From assembly GCF_000826105.1 (NCBI RefSeq), contig NZ_CCYK01000007.1, positions 186,001 to 250,000 of the forward strand: 64,000 nt of DNA, given 5' to 3'. This document shows, one piece after another, positions 47,594 to 56,867 of the stretch (its first letter is position 1; each line of letters opens with the position of its first letter). The stretch is from Pseudomonas massiliensis. Its GTDB lineage: Bacteria > Pseudomonadota > Gammaproteobacteria > Pseudomonadales > Pseudomonadaceae. Under the pieces are notes generated by a model. The model worked only from the letters and a program-made list of their open reading frames with translations, was not told the origin of the DNA and ran no database searches. The translations under genes and the position numbers were made by a program.

Positions 47594-48778
47594 ATGTTCG
47601 AGCACTTGCCCCTGTACGCGGGCGATCCGATATTGGGGCTGATGGGTGAGTTCGCCGAGGATACGCGGCCGGGCAAGGTCAACCTGGGCGTTGGCATCTA
47701 TTATGACGAGCTGGGCCGCGTGCCTTTGTTGCCTTCCGTGCAGCAGGCCGAAGAGCTGCTGGTGGCCGAGCACCAGCCCCGCAGTTACCTGCCCATGGAA
47801 GGCGCGCCGGCCTACCGTCGGGTGGTCGAACAGCTGCTGTTCGCTGATAGTGTCCACCGCAACCGTCATGCCATCGCGGCGATCCAGACCGTAGGCGGCT
47901 CCGGCGCGCTCAAGGTAGGCGCGGATTTCCTGAAAACCGCCTGGCCGGATTCACAGGTCTGGGTATCGGACCCTACCTGGGACAACCACCTGGGTATCTT
48001 CCAGGGGGCGGGCTTCAAGGTGAACCGCTATCCATACTTCGAGCCGAATCGCAAGGCGTTCGATTTCGAAGGCGCCCTCCAGGCCTTGGAAAACCTGCCG
48101 CCCAAAGCGATAGTGGTGCTTCACCCTTGCTGCCATAACCCCACGGGCATCCAGCCTGAGCGCGAGCATTGGGTGAAGATGCTCAACGCGCTCCAGGCCC
48201 GGGATGCGATTCCTTTCCTGGACATCGCTTATCAAGGCTTCGGCAAGGGCCTGGACGAAGACGCCTGGCTCATCCGCGAATGCGCGCGCCGAGGCATGGA
48301 GTTTCTGGTATCCAGCTCGTTCTCCAAGACGTTCTCTCTCTATGGGGAGCGGGTCGGGGCGTTGAGCGTTCATACCACGTTGGACAGTCAGGCGCTGGTG
48401 CTCGGCCAGCTCAAGCTGCATGTACGTCGCAACTATTCCAGCCCGCCCATGTTCGGTGCCAGCATCGTGGCCCGCGTGCTGGGCGATGCCGGGCTCAACC
48501 GCCAATGGCAGGCCGAACTGGCCGAAATGCGCGAGCGCATCACGGCCATGCGCGGTGCCCTGGTGGAAGGCCTGAGCAAGCGCTTGCCCGAACGGGACTT
48601 TGGCTTCCTGGCCCATCAGGAAGGCATGTTCGCCTACACCGGCCTCAATGCCGAGCAAGTGCGTCGACTCAAGGCCGAGCACGGCGTATACGCGGTGGAA
48701 ACCGGACGTATCTGCATCGCTGGCTTGAGCCCGAGCAACCTGGAACGGGTGATCGAGGCCTTCGCCGCGGTGATGTAG
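47594..48778 (+). CDS. tyrB: Aromatic amino acid aminotransferase (class I, AspC/TyrB type)
   Basis: 394 aa from the ATG at 47594, preceded by AGGTGGAGA. The N-terminus (MFEHLPLYAGDPILGLM) is close to E. coli TyrB; the PLP-binding Lys is at residue 245 in SSSFSKTFSLYGERVG, with the HPCCHNPTG motif upstream and the C-terminal substrate Arg region (VETGRICIAGL). It transaminates aromatic amino acids and aspartate with 2-oxoglutarate. The symbol rests on resemblance; a PhhC-type role in phenylalanine breakdown is possible. Confidence 0.85.
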   Translation: MFEHLPLYAGDPILGLMGEFAEDTRPGKVNLGVGIYYDELGRVPLLPSVQQAEELLVAEHQPRSYLPMEGAPAYRRVVEQLLFADSVHRNRHAIAAIQTVGGSGALKVGADFLKTAWPDSQVWVSDPTWDNHLGIFQGAGFKVNRYPYFEPNRKAFDFEGALQALENLPPKAIVVLHPCCHNPTGIQPEREHWVKMLNALQARDAIPFLDIAYQGFGKGLDEDAWLIRECARRGMEFLVSSSFSKTFSLYGERVGALSVHTTLDSQALVLGQLKLHVRRNYSSPPMFGASIVARVLGDAGLNRQWQAELAEMRERITAMRGALVEGLSKRLPERDFGFLAHQEGMFAYTGLNAEQVRRLKAEHGVYAVETGRICIAGLSPSNLERVIEAFAAVM

Positions 48779-48840
48779 AACAGCTGACTATTGGCAGCGG
48801 CCTGGGCCATGCAGGCTCAGCCGCGACCAGGTCCTTGCAA

Positions 48841-48870
48841 AATAAAAATCCCCGCGCATGGCGGGGATTT
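48841..48870 (-). terminator. Intrinsic terminator of ilvE
   Basis: AAATCCCCGC (48846-48855) and GCGGGGATTT (48861-48870) form a perfect 10-bp stem; on the minus strand a T-rich tail (TTTTTATT) follows. Confidence 0.9.
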
Positions 48871-48891
48871 GCATGACTCTCGAAGCGCGGA

Positions 48892-49917
48892 TCAGTCGAC
48901 CTTGACGATCCAGCCTTGCGGCCCTTCGATCTCGCCGGTCTGGATGCCGGTCAGCTCCTTGTACAGGCGCTGGGTGACCGGGCCGACTTCGGTCTGGCTG
49001 TGGAAGACGTGCAGCTTGCCCTTGTACTCGATGCCACCGATAGGGGTAATCACCGCGGCGGTACCGCAGGCGCCGGCTTCGGCGAAGCGGTCGAGCTGGT
49101 CGATATGCACGTCGCCTTCGATCACTTCCAGGCCCAGACGGGTCTTGGCCAGCTCCAGCAACGATAGGCGGGTGATGCCCGGCAGCACCGAACTGGACTT
49201 GGGCGTGACGAACTGCTTGCCGTCCTGGGTAATGCCGAAGAAGTTCGCCGAGCCCACTTCCTCGATCTTGCTATGGGTTTGCGGGTCCAGGTAGATGCAG
49301 TCGGCGAAGCTGTGCTTCTTGGCCTCGGCGCCTGGCATCAGGCTGGCGGCGTAGTTGCCCCCGACCTTGGCGGCACCGGTGCCATTGGGCGCGGCGCGGT
49401 CGTAGCCGGAGATCACGAAGTTGTGAGGCTTCATGCCGCCCTTGAAGTACGGGCCCACTGGTACGGCGAACACGCAGAAGATGAACTCCGGTGCGGTGCG
49501 CACGCCGATGTTGTCGCCTACACCGATGACAAAGGGGCGCAGGTAAAGAGCGCCGCCGGTGCCATAAGGCGGGATGAAGCGTTCATTGGCCTTCACGACT
49601 TGCTGGCAAGCCTGGATGAACTGCTCGACGGATACCTCGGGCATCAGCAGCCGATTACAGCTGCGCTGCATGCGCAGGGCGTTCTGGTCAGGGCGGAACA
49701 GGTTGATCGAGCCGTCCTTGGCGCGGTAGGCCTTCAGGCCTTCGAAGCATTGCTGGCCGTAGTGCAGGGCGGTGGACCCTTCGCTGATGTGCAACACGTT
49801 GTCTTCGGTCAGCTCGCCGGGCTGCCAGGCACCGTCACGCCAGTAGGCCAGGTAACGCAGGTCCGTCTTGATGTAATCGAAGCCCAGCTTGTCCCAATTG
49901 ATGCTTTCGTTGCCCAT
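48892..49917 (-). CDS. ilvE: Branched-chain amino acid aminotransferase
   Basis: 341 aa, fold-type IV PLP enzyme of the longer (class II) branched-chain group. Recognisable are the start NWDKLGFDYIKTDLRYLAYW, QQCFEGLKAYR, the PLP Lys segment KVGGNYAASLMPGAEAKK, and EEVGSANFFGI. It catalyses the last step of valine, leucine and isoleucine synthesis. It is convergent with tyrB and has its own terminator. Confidence 0.95.
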   Translation of the reverse strand: MGNESINWDKLGFDYIKTDLRYLAYWRDGAWQPGELTEDNVLHISEGSTALHYGQQCFEGLKAYRAKDGSINLFRPDQNALRMQRSCNRLLMPEVSVEQFIQACQQVVKANERFIPPYGTGGALYLRPFVIGVGDNIGVRTAPEFIFCVFAVPVGPYFKGGMKPHNFVISGYDRAAPNGTGAAKVGGNYAASLMPGAEAKKHSFADCIYLDPQTHSKIEEVGSANFFGITQDGKQFVTPKSSSVLPGITRLSLLELAKTRLGLEVIEGDVHIDQLDRFAEAGACGTAAVITPIGGIEYKGKLHVFHSQTEVGPVTQRLYKELTGIQTGEIEGPQGWIVKVD

Positions 49918-50063
49918 GACACCCTCGATCGACTAATTCGGCCCGCTCACCACCGGCCGTTCTCTACCTAGGGATAATAATGATTTCTGCGCGTTTGTCC
50001 GAGCTTTCGCCCAGCCTTTCGCGCACTGTTCATCCAAGGCGCTCACGCATCACTGAAGCCGCT

Positions 50064-50852
50064 TCATTCGCCGCGGGACAAGGCCTCGGCTCGCTGTGCC
50101 GCGGCTCGGGCGGCGCTCTGTACCAAGGCGCGCAGGGCCTGGTCGCGTTCGAACACCTCGATGGCCGCCGCGGTGGTGCCGTTTGGGGATGTGATGGCCC
50201 GTCGTAGCTGCACAAGGTCGGCTTGGGGCTGGCGTTGCTGCGTGGCCGCGCCGAAGGCGGTGTCCACGGCAAGTCGCCTTGCCAGCTCCGGGTCCAGCCC
50301 CAAGGCTTCGCCAGCGGCAGCCAGGGCTTCGCTGAACAGGTGATAGTAAGCCGGGCCGCTGCCGCTGATGGCGGTCACCGTGTCCAGCTGCCGCTCGCTT
50401 TGCACCCAGTAGGCGCTGCCAACGGCTTCGAACAGCTGAGTGATCGCCTGCCGCTTGGCTTCAGGCAGGTCATTGTCGGCGTACAGTCCGGTGCAACCGG
50501 CCCCTAGAAGCATTGGAGTATTGGGCATAACCCTTACCACGGGGCAGGCGTCATCGATTGCTTCGCGTAGGCTGGCCAAGGTCACGCCCGCCGCCACGGA
50601 AATTATGACGCAGTCATTCAACAACCGCTTGGGCAGATTGGCCAGGGCCGAGCCAGCCATGGCTGGTTTGACAGCCAGCACGATAAGGTCTAGGGCGGCA
50701 TTGAAAGCTTCTAGATCCGGGACTGCTTGTGCAGTGGTGTTTTGGGGCAGATAGGGATCTACGGCATAGAGGTTCTGAACCAGGCCGGCCATATGCCAAG
50801 CCTTGCCCATGGCGCTGCCCATCTGGCCATACCCGACAAATAACACATTCAT
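50064..50852 (-). CDS. proC: Pyrroline-5-carboxylate reductase
   Basis: 262 aa from the ATG at 50852 (MNVLFVGYGQMGSAMGKAW), with GGAG 8 bases upstream; a longer in-frame start at 50924 adds residues not seen in ProC. Rossmann motif GYGQMGSAM, the conserved VVRVMPNTPMLLGAG, and ISGSGPAYYHLF near the active site are all present. It completes proline synthesis begun by proB, which is 41 kb away. P. aeruginosa proC is next to pilT, so this is probably a second copy. Confidence 0.92.
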   Translation of the reverse strand: MNVLFVGYGQMGSAMGKAWHMAGLVQNLYAVDPYLPQNTTAQAVPDLEAFNAALDLIVLAVKPAMAGSALANLPKRLLNDCVIISVAAGVTLASLREAIDDACPVVRVMPNTPMLLGAGCTGLYADNDLPEAKRQAITQLFEAVGSAYWVQSERQLDTVTAISGSGPAYYHLFSEALAAAGEALGLDPELARRLAVDTAFGAATQQRQPQADLVQLRRAITSPNGTTAAAIEVFERDQALRALVQSAARAAAQRAEALSRGE

Positions 50853-50903
50853 GCCGCAACTCCACGGTTGGTTTTTTATCAGCCTAGCGACAAAAACAGC
50901 ATG

Positions 50904-51131
50904 GGTGCAACCAGGTTGCGCCAAATATGTTGATTAAACCTTTCAGCACTACCGTATTAATTTCTGATATGTGGATAAGGAATGGAAAATAAGCCTTTTT
51001 ACTATGGATTTTTCGAGAAAAAATCCTGTTGCGGCCAGCTGGGGCTATTGCGAAGGCTGAGATAGCTTGCATAAGATGCGCTGGTCGAGGTGCAACTCAT
51101 GGAGGTAAGGGGTTGCACTAAAAGCGCAACC
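50904..51131. promoter_or_regulatory. Repeated GCAAC-type inverted sites before the MHS transporter
   Basis: GGTGCAACC-A-GGTTGCGCC (50904-50922) is a near-perfect palindrome. Related half sites recur at GGTGCAAC (51089-51096), GGTTGCAC (51111-51118) and GCGCAACC (51124-51131). The 301-base gap between proC and the transporter holds no gene; the clustered sites suggest a dedicated regulator of the transporter. Confidence 0.5.
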
Positions 51132-51153
51132 TAATAATAAATCCGGAGTCTCT

Positions 51154-52470
51154 ATGGCCTCGCGTCATCACTCGCCCGCGCCTCAAGGTGGCGGTCGCGC
51201 TCTCGTTGCCAGCCTGACGGGAAGTTCGATCGAATGGTTCGATTACTTTCTCTATGGCACAGCCGCTTCGTTGGTATTCAACAAGCTGTTTTTCCCAAGC
51301 TTCGAGCCCGTGGTTGCTCTGCTGCTTTCTTACCTTACGTTCTCGTTGACCTTCTTCATTCGTCCAATCGGCGGGGTAGTCTTCGCTCATATCGGCGATC
51401 GTATTGGCCGTAAGAAAACGCTGGTCCTTACGCTCTCTTTGATGGGCGGAGCAACGGTGGCCATCGGCTTGCTGCCGACATACGCCAGTATCGGTATCGC
51501 CGCGCCCATCCTGCTGGTGCTCTTGCGGGTGATACAGGGGCTGGGCATTGGCGGTGAATGGGGTGGGGCATTGCTACTGGCCTACGAGTACGCACCGGCC
51601 CATCGTAAAGGGCTATTCGGTAGCATCCCGCAGGTTGGCGTGACCATCGGTATGTTGTTGGCGACCCTGGCGGTGAGCTTGATGGCTTTGCTGCCTGAGG
51701 AGGATTTTCTCAGCTGGGGATGGCGGATTCCCTTTCTGTTGAGCGCCGGGCTGGTGTTTCTTGGCCTGTGGATTCGTTCCGGTATCGGCGAAACCCCGGA
51801 TTTCGAAGCGGCCAAGGCCAGCGGCAATGTCGCGCGCATGCCCATCGTCGAAACCCTGCAGCAACATTGGCGCGCCGTGTTGATCGCCGCCGGGCTGAAA
51901 GTGGTGGAAACCGCACCCTTCTATATCTTTTCCACCTTCGTGGTCAGCTACGCTACAGGCAATCTCGGCTACAACAAGATCGACGCTCTGCATGCGGTAA
52001 TGATCGCCGCAGTGGTGGCCAGCTTCAGTATTCCGGTCATGGGCTGGCTATCCGACCGCCTCGGCCGGCGAACCGTCTATACCCTGGGCATTCTGCTCAG
52101 CGCAGCCTTCGTCTATCCCTATTTCATCCTGCTCGATACCCGTGCCGTCTGGGGGCTGACGCTGGCTACGGTCGTGGCGCTGGGGCTGCTCTGGGCACCG
52201 ATCACCGCCGTGCTGGGCACGCTCTCATCGGAAATCTTCAGCACCCGGGTGCGCTACACCGGAATCACCCTGGGCTACCAGCTCGGAGCGGCCTTGGCAG
52301 GCGGCACCGCTCCGTTGATCGCCACCTGGCTGCTTAGCGAATATCAGGGGCGATGGCAGCCTGTAGCGCTTTACCTGCTGGCGACGGCGGCCATTTCGCT
52401 GCTAGCGGTGCTCTGTGTAGGGCGAGTCAAGGCGCGCGACCTGGCCGCGCCAGTGACCAAGCGCGATTGA
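51154..52470 (+). CDS. MHS-family (metabolite:H+ symporter) MFS transporter
   Basis: 438 aa with about 12 membrane segments. The MHS signature is clear: LTGSSIEWFDYFLYG at residue 20-35, FFIRPIGGVVFAHIGDRIGRKKTL, and GLGIGGEWGGALLLAYEYAP. Related to ShiA, KgtP and ProP, so likely a proton symporter for an organic acid or osmolyte; substrate not determinable. Convergent with hutH, 11 bases apart, so not in one operon. CCGGAGT precedes the ATG. Confidence 0.88.
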   Translation: MASRHHSPAPQGGGRALVASLTGSSIEWFDYFLYGTAASLVFNKLFFPSFEPVVALLLSYLTFSLTFFIRPIGGVVFAHIGDRIGRKKTLVLTLSLMGGATVAIGLLPTYASIGIAAPILLVLLRVIQGLGIGGEWGGALLLAYEYAPAHRKGLFGSIPQVGVTIGMLLATLAVSLMALLPEEDFLSWGWRIPFLLSAGLVFLGLWIRSGIGETPDFEAAKASGNVARMPIVETLQQHWRAVLIAAGLKVVETAPFYIFSTFVVSYATGNLGYNKIDALHAVMIAAVVASFSIPVMGWLSDRLGRRTVYTLGILLSAAFVYPYFILLDTRAVWGLTLATVVALGLLWAPITAVLGTLSSEIFSTRVRYTGITLGYQLGAALAGGTAPLIATWLLSEYQGRWQPVALYLLATAAISLLAVLCVGRVKARDLAAPVTKRD

Positions 52471-52481
52471 GCGGGAGAGGC

Positions 52482-54014
52482 TCACGCCTGGTACAGGCGC
52501 GAAGCCGGCAGCCAGCGCTCAAAGACGCCGTTTTCCACCCAGGCACGGGCGCAGGCGATATCCGGGGCGAAATAGCGGTCCTCGTGATAGTGCTCCACTT
52601 CCGAGCGGACCAGGCTCATTACCTGGGCCAGCTTGGCGGAGGTACTCAGAGGGGCGAGCAGGTCTACGCCCTGGGCTGCGCCCAGCAGTTCGATCGCTAC
52701 CACGGCGCTGCTGTTGCCGGCCATGTCCAGCAGGCGGCGGGCGGCGAAGGTGGCCATGGACACGTGGTCTTCCTGGTTGGCAGAGGTGGGCAGGCTGTCC
52801 ACCGAAGCCGGATGGGCGAGGGTCTTGTTTTCCGAAGCCAGGGCGGCAGCGGTGACCTGAGCGATCATGAAGCCGGAATTGAGCCCGCCTTCCTTGACCA
52901 GAAAGGCCGGCAAGCCGGATAGAGCCGGGTCCACCAGCTGGGCGGTGCGCCGTTCGGAAAGCGCGCCGATTTCCGAGATGGCCAGGGCCAGCACGTCAGC
53001 GGCCATGGCCACCGGCTCGGCATGGAAGTTGCCACCGGACAGTACGTCCCCCTCGGCGCTGAACACCAGCGGGTTATCGGACACGGCATTGGCTTCACGC
53101 AGGAACACACCTGCGGCAAAGCGCAGGTGATCCAGGCAGGCGCCCATGACCTGTGGCTGGCAGCGTAGGGAATAAGGGTCTTGCACGCGAGGGCAGTCGC
53201 GGTGGGATTCGCGGATCTGGCTACCGGCCAACAGCTCGCGATAGAAGGCAGCCACGTCGATCTGCCCCGGCTGGCCACGAACCGCCTGGATGCGTGGGTC
53301 GAAGGGTACGTCCGAACCCTTGAGCGCCTCCACTGTCAGGCTGCCGGCTACCACCGCGGCGCTGAACAAACGCTCGGCGGCGAACAGACCGCGCAGCGCC
53401 AGCGCGGTGGACACCTGGGTGCCGTTGATCAGGGCCAGGCCTTCCTTCGGGCCAAGCTCCAGCGGCTTCAGGCCAGCCAGGGCCAGGCCTTCGTTGGCAT
53501 CCATCTCGCGGCCTTGGCGGCGCACCCGGCCCACGCCTATGAGTACCGCCGCCAAGTGTGCCAGAGGTGCCAGGTCCCCCGAAGCGCCGACCGAGCCTTG
53601 GGACGGCACGCAGGGGTATACGCCCGTCTCGTAGAGCTTGCGCAAGCCTTCGATCACTTCCCAGCGCACACCAGAGAAGCCTCGGGCCAGGGATGCTACC
53701 TTCAGCGCCAGGATCAGGCCGACCGTAGCGTCGTCCAGCAATGGCCCGGTACCGGTACAGTGACTGAGCAGCAGGTTGCGTTGCAGGCGGGTCAGGGATT
53801 GTTCAGCGATGGAGGTACGCGCCAGCAGCCCGAAGCCTGTGTTGATGCCATACACCGTACGCTTGCTGGCGATGATGCGGGTCACGGTGGCGGCGGCTTC
53901 GTCTACCGTCGCACGTGCGGCCGGGTCCAGTTCGAAGGGTACTTGGTGATGGAAAATGTCTCGCAACTGAGCGAGATCGAACTGGCCGGGCTGGATAAGC
54001 AAGGGCACGGGCAT
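52482..54014 (-). CDS. hutH: Histidine ammonia-lyase
   Basis: 510 aa. The MIO cofactor is made from Ala144-Ser145-Gly146 in [19 protein letters not shown], the SLARGFSG region and the QEDHVSM active-site loop are present. It deaminates histidine to urocanate. It is separated from hutU and the rest of the hut genes, none of which lie here, but a HutC-type operator sits 39 bases upstream of its ATG. It may be a second copy; Pseudomonas often carries two hutH genes. Confidence 0.93.
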   Translation of the reverse strand: MPVPLLIQPGQFDLAQLRDIFHHQVPFELDPAARATVDEAAATVTRIIASKRTVYGINTGFGLLARTSIAEQSLTRLQRNLLLSHCTGTGPLLDDATVGLILALKVASLARGFSGVRWEVIEGLRKLYETGVYPCVPSQGSVGASGDLAPLAHLAAVLIGVGRVRRQGREMDANEGLALAGLKPLELGPKEGLALINGTQVSTALALRGLFAAERLFSAAVVAGSLTVEALKGSDVPFDPRIQAVRGQPGQIDVAAFYRELLAGSQIRESHRDCPRVQDPYSLRCQPQVMGACLDHLRFAAGVFLREANAVSDNPLVFSAEGDVLSGGNFHAEPVAMAADVLALAISEIGALSERRTAQLVDPALSGLPAFLVKEGGLNSGFMIAQVTAAALASENKTLAHPASVDSLPTSANQEDHVSMATFAARRLLDMAGNSSAVVAIELLGAAQGVDLLAPLSTSAKLAQVMSLVRSEVEHYHEDRYFAPDIACARAWVENGVFERWLPASRLYQA

Positions 54015-54052
54015 GGCAGGCTGTCCTGATACGTGGCAATGCCCTTATCTAA

Positions 54053-54068
54053 ACCTGTATATACAGGT
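54053..54068. promoter_or_regulatory. HutC-type operator upstream of hutH
   Basis: ACCTGTATATACAGGT is a perfect 16-base palindrome containing TGTATATACA, the core of HutC operators in Pseudomonas and Klebsiella hut promoters. It lies 39 bases upstream of hutH. Confidence 0.85.
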
Positions 54069-54100
54069 ATGGCAAGGGGCATCTGTCACAGCAGCTGTTG

Positions 54101-54329
54101 GACCCAGCGCCAGCTGGGGAATGGGGATGCTGGCGGAGGGGGGCTGGTATTCGGCAGCTTCGCTACCTCCCACCGAGGTGCGTGCAGCCCCGGCGGGAAC
54201 CTGGTATTCGGCAGCTTCGCTACCTCCCGCCGAGGTGCATGCAGTCCCGGTGGGACCCAGCGCCAGCTGGGGAATGGGCCCCGGGGGGAAGCAGGTATTC
54301 GACAGCTTCGCTACCTCCCGCCGAGGTGC
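54101..54329. repeat. Interspersed 25- and 38-base repeats between hutH and ndh
   Basis: A 38-base unit occurs three times (54144-54181, 54201-54238, 54292-54329) with one or two changes; it carries GGTATTCGGCAGCTTCGCTA as its core. A second unit of 25 bases beginning GACCCAGCGCCAGCTGGGGA occurs at 54101-54125 and again at 54254-54278. Order is A-B-B-A-B. The region is non-coding; the arrangement suggests local duplication of an extragenic palindrome-like element. Confidence 0.8.
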
Positions 54330-54339
54330 GTTCCTCAGG

Positions 54340-55638
54340 TCAGTGCAGCTTCAACCCTGGCTCAGTGCCACGGCCCAATCGGCTGCCCAGCATGGACATG
54401 GCGGTGCGGAACGGGCCATAGAGCGCCATCTGGTGCATGCGGTACAGGGACACGTAGAACATGCGCGCCAGCCAGCCTTCGAGCATGACGCTGCCGGTGA
54501 GGTTGCCCATGAGGTTGCCCACTGCCGAGAAACGCGAGAGAGAGATCAGCGAGCCGTAGTCGGTATAGCGGTATTCAGGCAGTTGCCCGCCTTCAAGCCG
54601 CTGCTTGAGGGATTTGACCAGGAGCGAAGCCTGCTGGTGCGCGGCCTGGGCCCGAGGCGGCACGTTGCGGTCGCTGTCCGGTTGCGGGCAGGCGGCGCAA
54701 TCACCAAAGGCGAAGATATTGTCATCCCGAGTGGTCTGCAGGGTAGGCCGCACCTGGAGCTGATTGATTCGGTTGGTTTCCAGCCCATCGATGTTTTCCA
54801 GGAAGCCAGGTGCGCGAATGCCGGCCGCCCACACCTTCAGGCGCGCCGGAATCACCTTGCCGTCAGTGGTCAGCAGACTGTGCTCGGTCACCTCGCTCAC
54901 GGCCGCGCCGGTGAGCACGGTCACGCCCAGTTTCTCCAGGGTGCGATGCACCGGAGCGCTGATGCGTTCAGGCAGGGCCGGCAATACCCGAGGGCCCGCC
55001 TCGATCAAGGTAATGCGCATGTTCTCCGGGCGAATCCGCCCCAGACCGTAGGCGGCCAGCTCATGGGCCGCATGATGCAACTCGGCGGCCAGCTCCACCC
55101 CGGTGGCGCCTGCGCCGACGATGGCGACCGTGATTTCTTCCTGATGACCTTCGTCCTGGGCATGCGCGCGCAGGTAGGCATTGAGCAACTGCTGATGGAA
55201 GCGCTCGGCCTGTTGGCGGGTATCCAGGAACAGGCAGTGCTCGGCGGCGCCCTTGGTACCGAAGTCATTGGTAGTGCTGCCCACCGCGATCACCAGGGTG
55301 TCGTAGGCCAGCTCGCGCTCCGGCACCAGTTCCACTCCGCGCTCGTCCAGGGTGGCTGCCAGGGTGATGCGCTGGTTGGCCCGGTCCAGCCCGCTCATGC
55401 GGCCCAGCTGGAATTCGAAGTGGTTCCACTTGGCCTGGGCCAGGTAGTTGAGCTCGTCACCAGACGAATTCAAGGAACCTGCCGCGACTTCGTGCAGCAA
55501 GGGTTTCCAGATATGGGTGAGGTTGGCGTCCACCAGGGTCACGCAGGCCTTGCCGCGCTTGCCCAGGCTCTTACCCAGGCGGGTCGCCAGTTCCAGGCCG
55601 CCGGCGCCGCCGCCAACGATCACGATGCGATGTTTCAT
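54340..55638 (-). CDS. ndh: Type II NADH dehydrogenase
   Basis: 432 aa from the ATG at 55638 (MKHRIVIVGGGAGGLELATRLG). It has two dinucleotide-binding motifs, GGGAGG for FAD and VGAGATGVELAAELHH for NADH, and a C-terminal membrane-anchoring helical segment. It passes electrons from NADH to ubiquinone without pumping protons. The longer frame to 55896 is not protein-like. Position agrees with PA4538 in P. aeruginosa, where the backbone order resumes. Confidence 0.95.
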   Translation of the reverse strand: MKHRIVIVGGGAGGLELATRLGKSLGKRGKACVTLVDANLTHIWKPLLHEVAAGSLNSSGDELNYLAQAKWNHFEFQLGRMSGLDRANQRITLAATLDERGVELVPERELAYDTLVIAVGSTTNDFGTKGAAEHCLFLDTRQQAERFHQQLLNAYLRAHAQDEGHQEEITVAIVGAGATGVELAAELHHAAHELAAYGLGRIRPENMRITLIEAGPRVLPALPERISAPVHRTLEKLGVTVLTGAAVSEVTEHSLLTTDGKVIPARLKVWAAGIRAPGFLENIDGLETNRINQLQVRPTLQTTRDDNIFAFGDCAACPQPDSDRNVPPRAQAAHQQASLLVKSLKQRLEGGQLPEYRYTDYGSLISLSRFSAVGNLMGNLTGSVMLEGWLARMFYVSLYRMHQMALYGPFRTAMSMLGSRLGRGTEPGLKLH

Positions 55639-55944
55639 GGAGGTATCTCGTAAGGTTGAAAAAACGGTAGCCATGCCGCGTGCAACAGGGAGGCGGCGAC
55701 ATCTGGTCGGGGCGAGCGCTAGGCAGCTTCGAGCGCCCGGCCAGGGGGTGGCGGAATTCAGGTTGCGCGAGTAGACCGCGACACTGGGCAAAATGTTGCA
55801 CAGTGGTCGAAACGAAGGCTGCACCCAAGGTGGCCAGAGGTATCGAGGCGGTGGAAGAGGGGGCGGGCATGGGGAAGGCCGGCAGGTTCTACGCAATGCG
55901 CTATTTGTAACATTCTGGCGGGCCAGGCGCCATGGGCAGTGGTA
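55639..55944. other. Intergenic region upstream of ndh
   Basis: 306 bases between ndh and the DUF1780 gene, both on the minus strand. I see no gene and no clear terminator. ATGTTGCACAGTG near 55792 and TTTGTAACATTC near 55906 are AT-richer and could hold the ndh promoter, but no convincing -35/-10 pair or Anr-type site was found. Confidence 0.4.
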
Positions 55945-56574
55945 TTACAAGGTGATACCCACGTCGAAAAGAATGCTTCGCCCCAGGTTGGCCCGCAGGA
56001 AATCAGGCGCGCCGGGGTGAGCGAACAGCACCCGGGCGAAGTTGGGACCCACCAGGGAAAGGGAGCGCCAGCCCTGTCGCAGGTACTCAGTAGGCGGCGG
56101 AAAGTGGCTGTTGAGGTTGAGCACCTCGCGCTTGAGACTGGCGAAGGCCACCATGTCCAGCTGGCCCAAGTCCAGGCCACGCTCGAAGTAGTTATGGGCT
56201 TTCTTGCGCAACGTAGGGCCAAGCCGCGCCAACAGTTCCGGCGCGCGGATTCGCTTGGGCTTGGCCTCCCGGCGCACCAGTTGACTCAGGGAAAAGGCGC
56301 TGCGCCGGCGCTGCAGTTCCTGGCGCCATTCGTCATTGAGCCGACGGCCTTCATCGAGCACGAAGAACACTTCAAAGTTGGCGTCGCGAAACAGGACGTC
56401 TGGCGGTTCCTGGCCCACCGGCAGGAACTCCTCGGCGCCATATGCGATGTTCAGGCCCTGCAGCAAGCGCTGGCATACCCAGCGCTCGCGCTCCCACTTG
56501 CGGGCGTTGGACAGCATCGCATTGGCCTGTTCAGCCTGGGTGGTCAACAGGCGCAGGTAGTCTGAATCGTCCAT
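55945..56574 (-). CDS. DUF1780 family protein
   Basis: 209 aa, soluble, no signal peptide. It matches the DUF1780 family, whose P. aeruginosa member PA4535 has a solved structure; the family has been related to restriction-like nuclease folds, but no activity is established. Recognisable are the start DYLRLLTTQAEQANAMLSNA and the segment VGQEPPDVLFRDANFEVFFV, where an acidic residue spacing resembles a PD-(D/E)xK site. It lies between ndh and yacG. Confidence 0.8.
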   Translation of the reverse strand: MDDSDYLRLLTTQAEQANAMLSNARKWERERWVCQRLLQGLNIAYGAEEFLPVGQEPPDVLFRDANFEVFFVLDEGRRLNDEWRQELQRRRSAFSLSQLVRREAKPKRIRAPELLARLGPTLRKKAHNYFERGLDLGQLDMVAFASLKREVLNLNSHFPPPTEYLRQGWRSLSLVGPNFARVLFAHPGAPDFLRANLGRSILFDVGITL

Positions 56575-56663
56575 GGCCTTGCCTCATCGACAGCTTGAGC
56601 TATCTGTAACAGCCAAGGCGGGCCACTACAACCCCCAAGATGCCGGGGCAGGCCTGGTCGGGC

Positions 56664-56867
56664 TTAGTGCTGGCTGGGCGGCAGGCTTTCGGAGAACAGT
56701 TCGTCCTCGGATTCTTCACGGCCAGCGATCTTGTGTTCTTCCGCGGCCCAGGCGCCGAGGTCGATGAGCTTGCAGCGATCCGAGCAGAACGGGCGATTGG
56801 GGGACGCGGCGCTCCATTCCACAGGCGCGCCACAGGTGGGGCAATTGACAAGGGTGGGTTGACTCAT
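56664..56867 (-). CDS. yacG: DNA gyrase inhibitor / zinc protein YacG
   Basis: 67 aa with the four-cysteine zinc site CPTCG (9-13) and CSDRC (28-32). E. coli YacG binds GyrB and blocks DNA binding by gyrase. The start overlaps the coaE stop (ATGA), the last link of a coupled pilB-pilC-pilD-coaE-yacG chain on the minus strand. Confidence 0.93.
   Translation of the reverse strand: MSQPTLVNCPTCGAPVEWSAASPNRPFCSDRCKLIDLGAWAAEEHKIAGREESEDELFSESLPPSQH

Noticed and set aside
52470..54014. The MHS transporter and hutH as a histidine-use operon.
   Set aside because: The two genes are convergent, with separate upstream control regions; nothing shows that the transporter carries histidine or urocanate.
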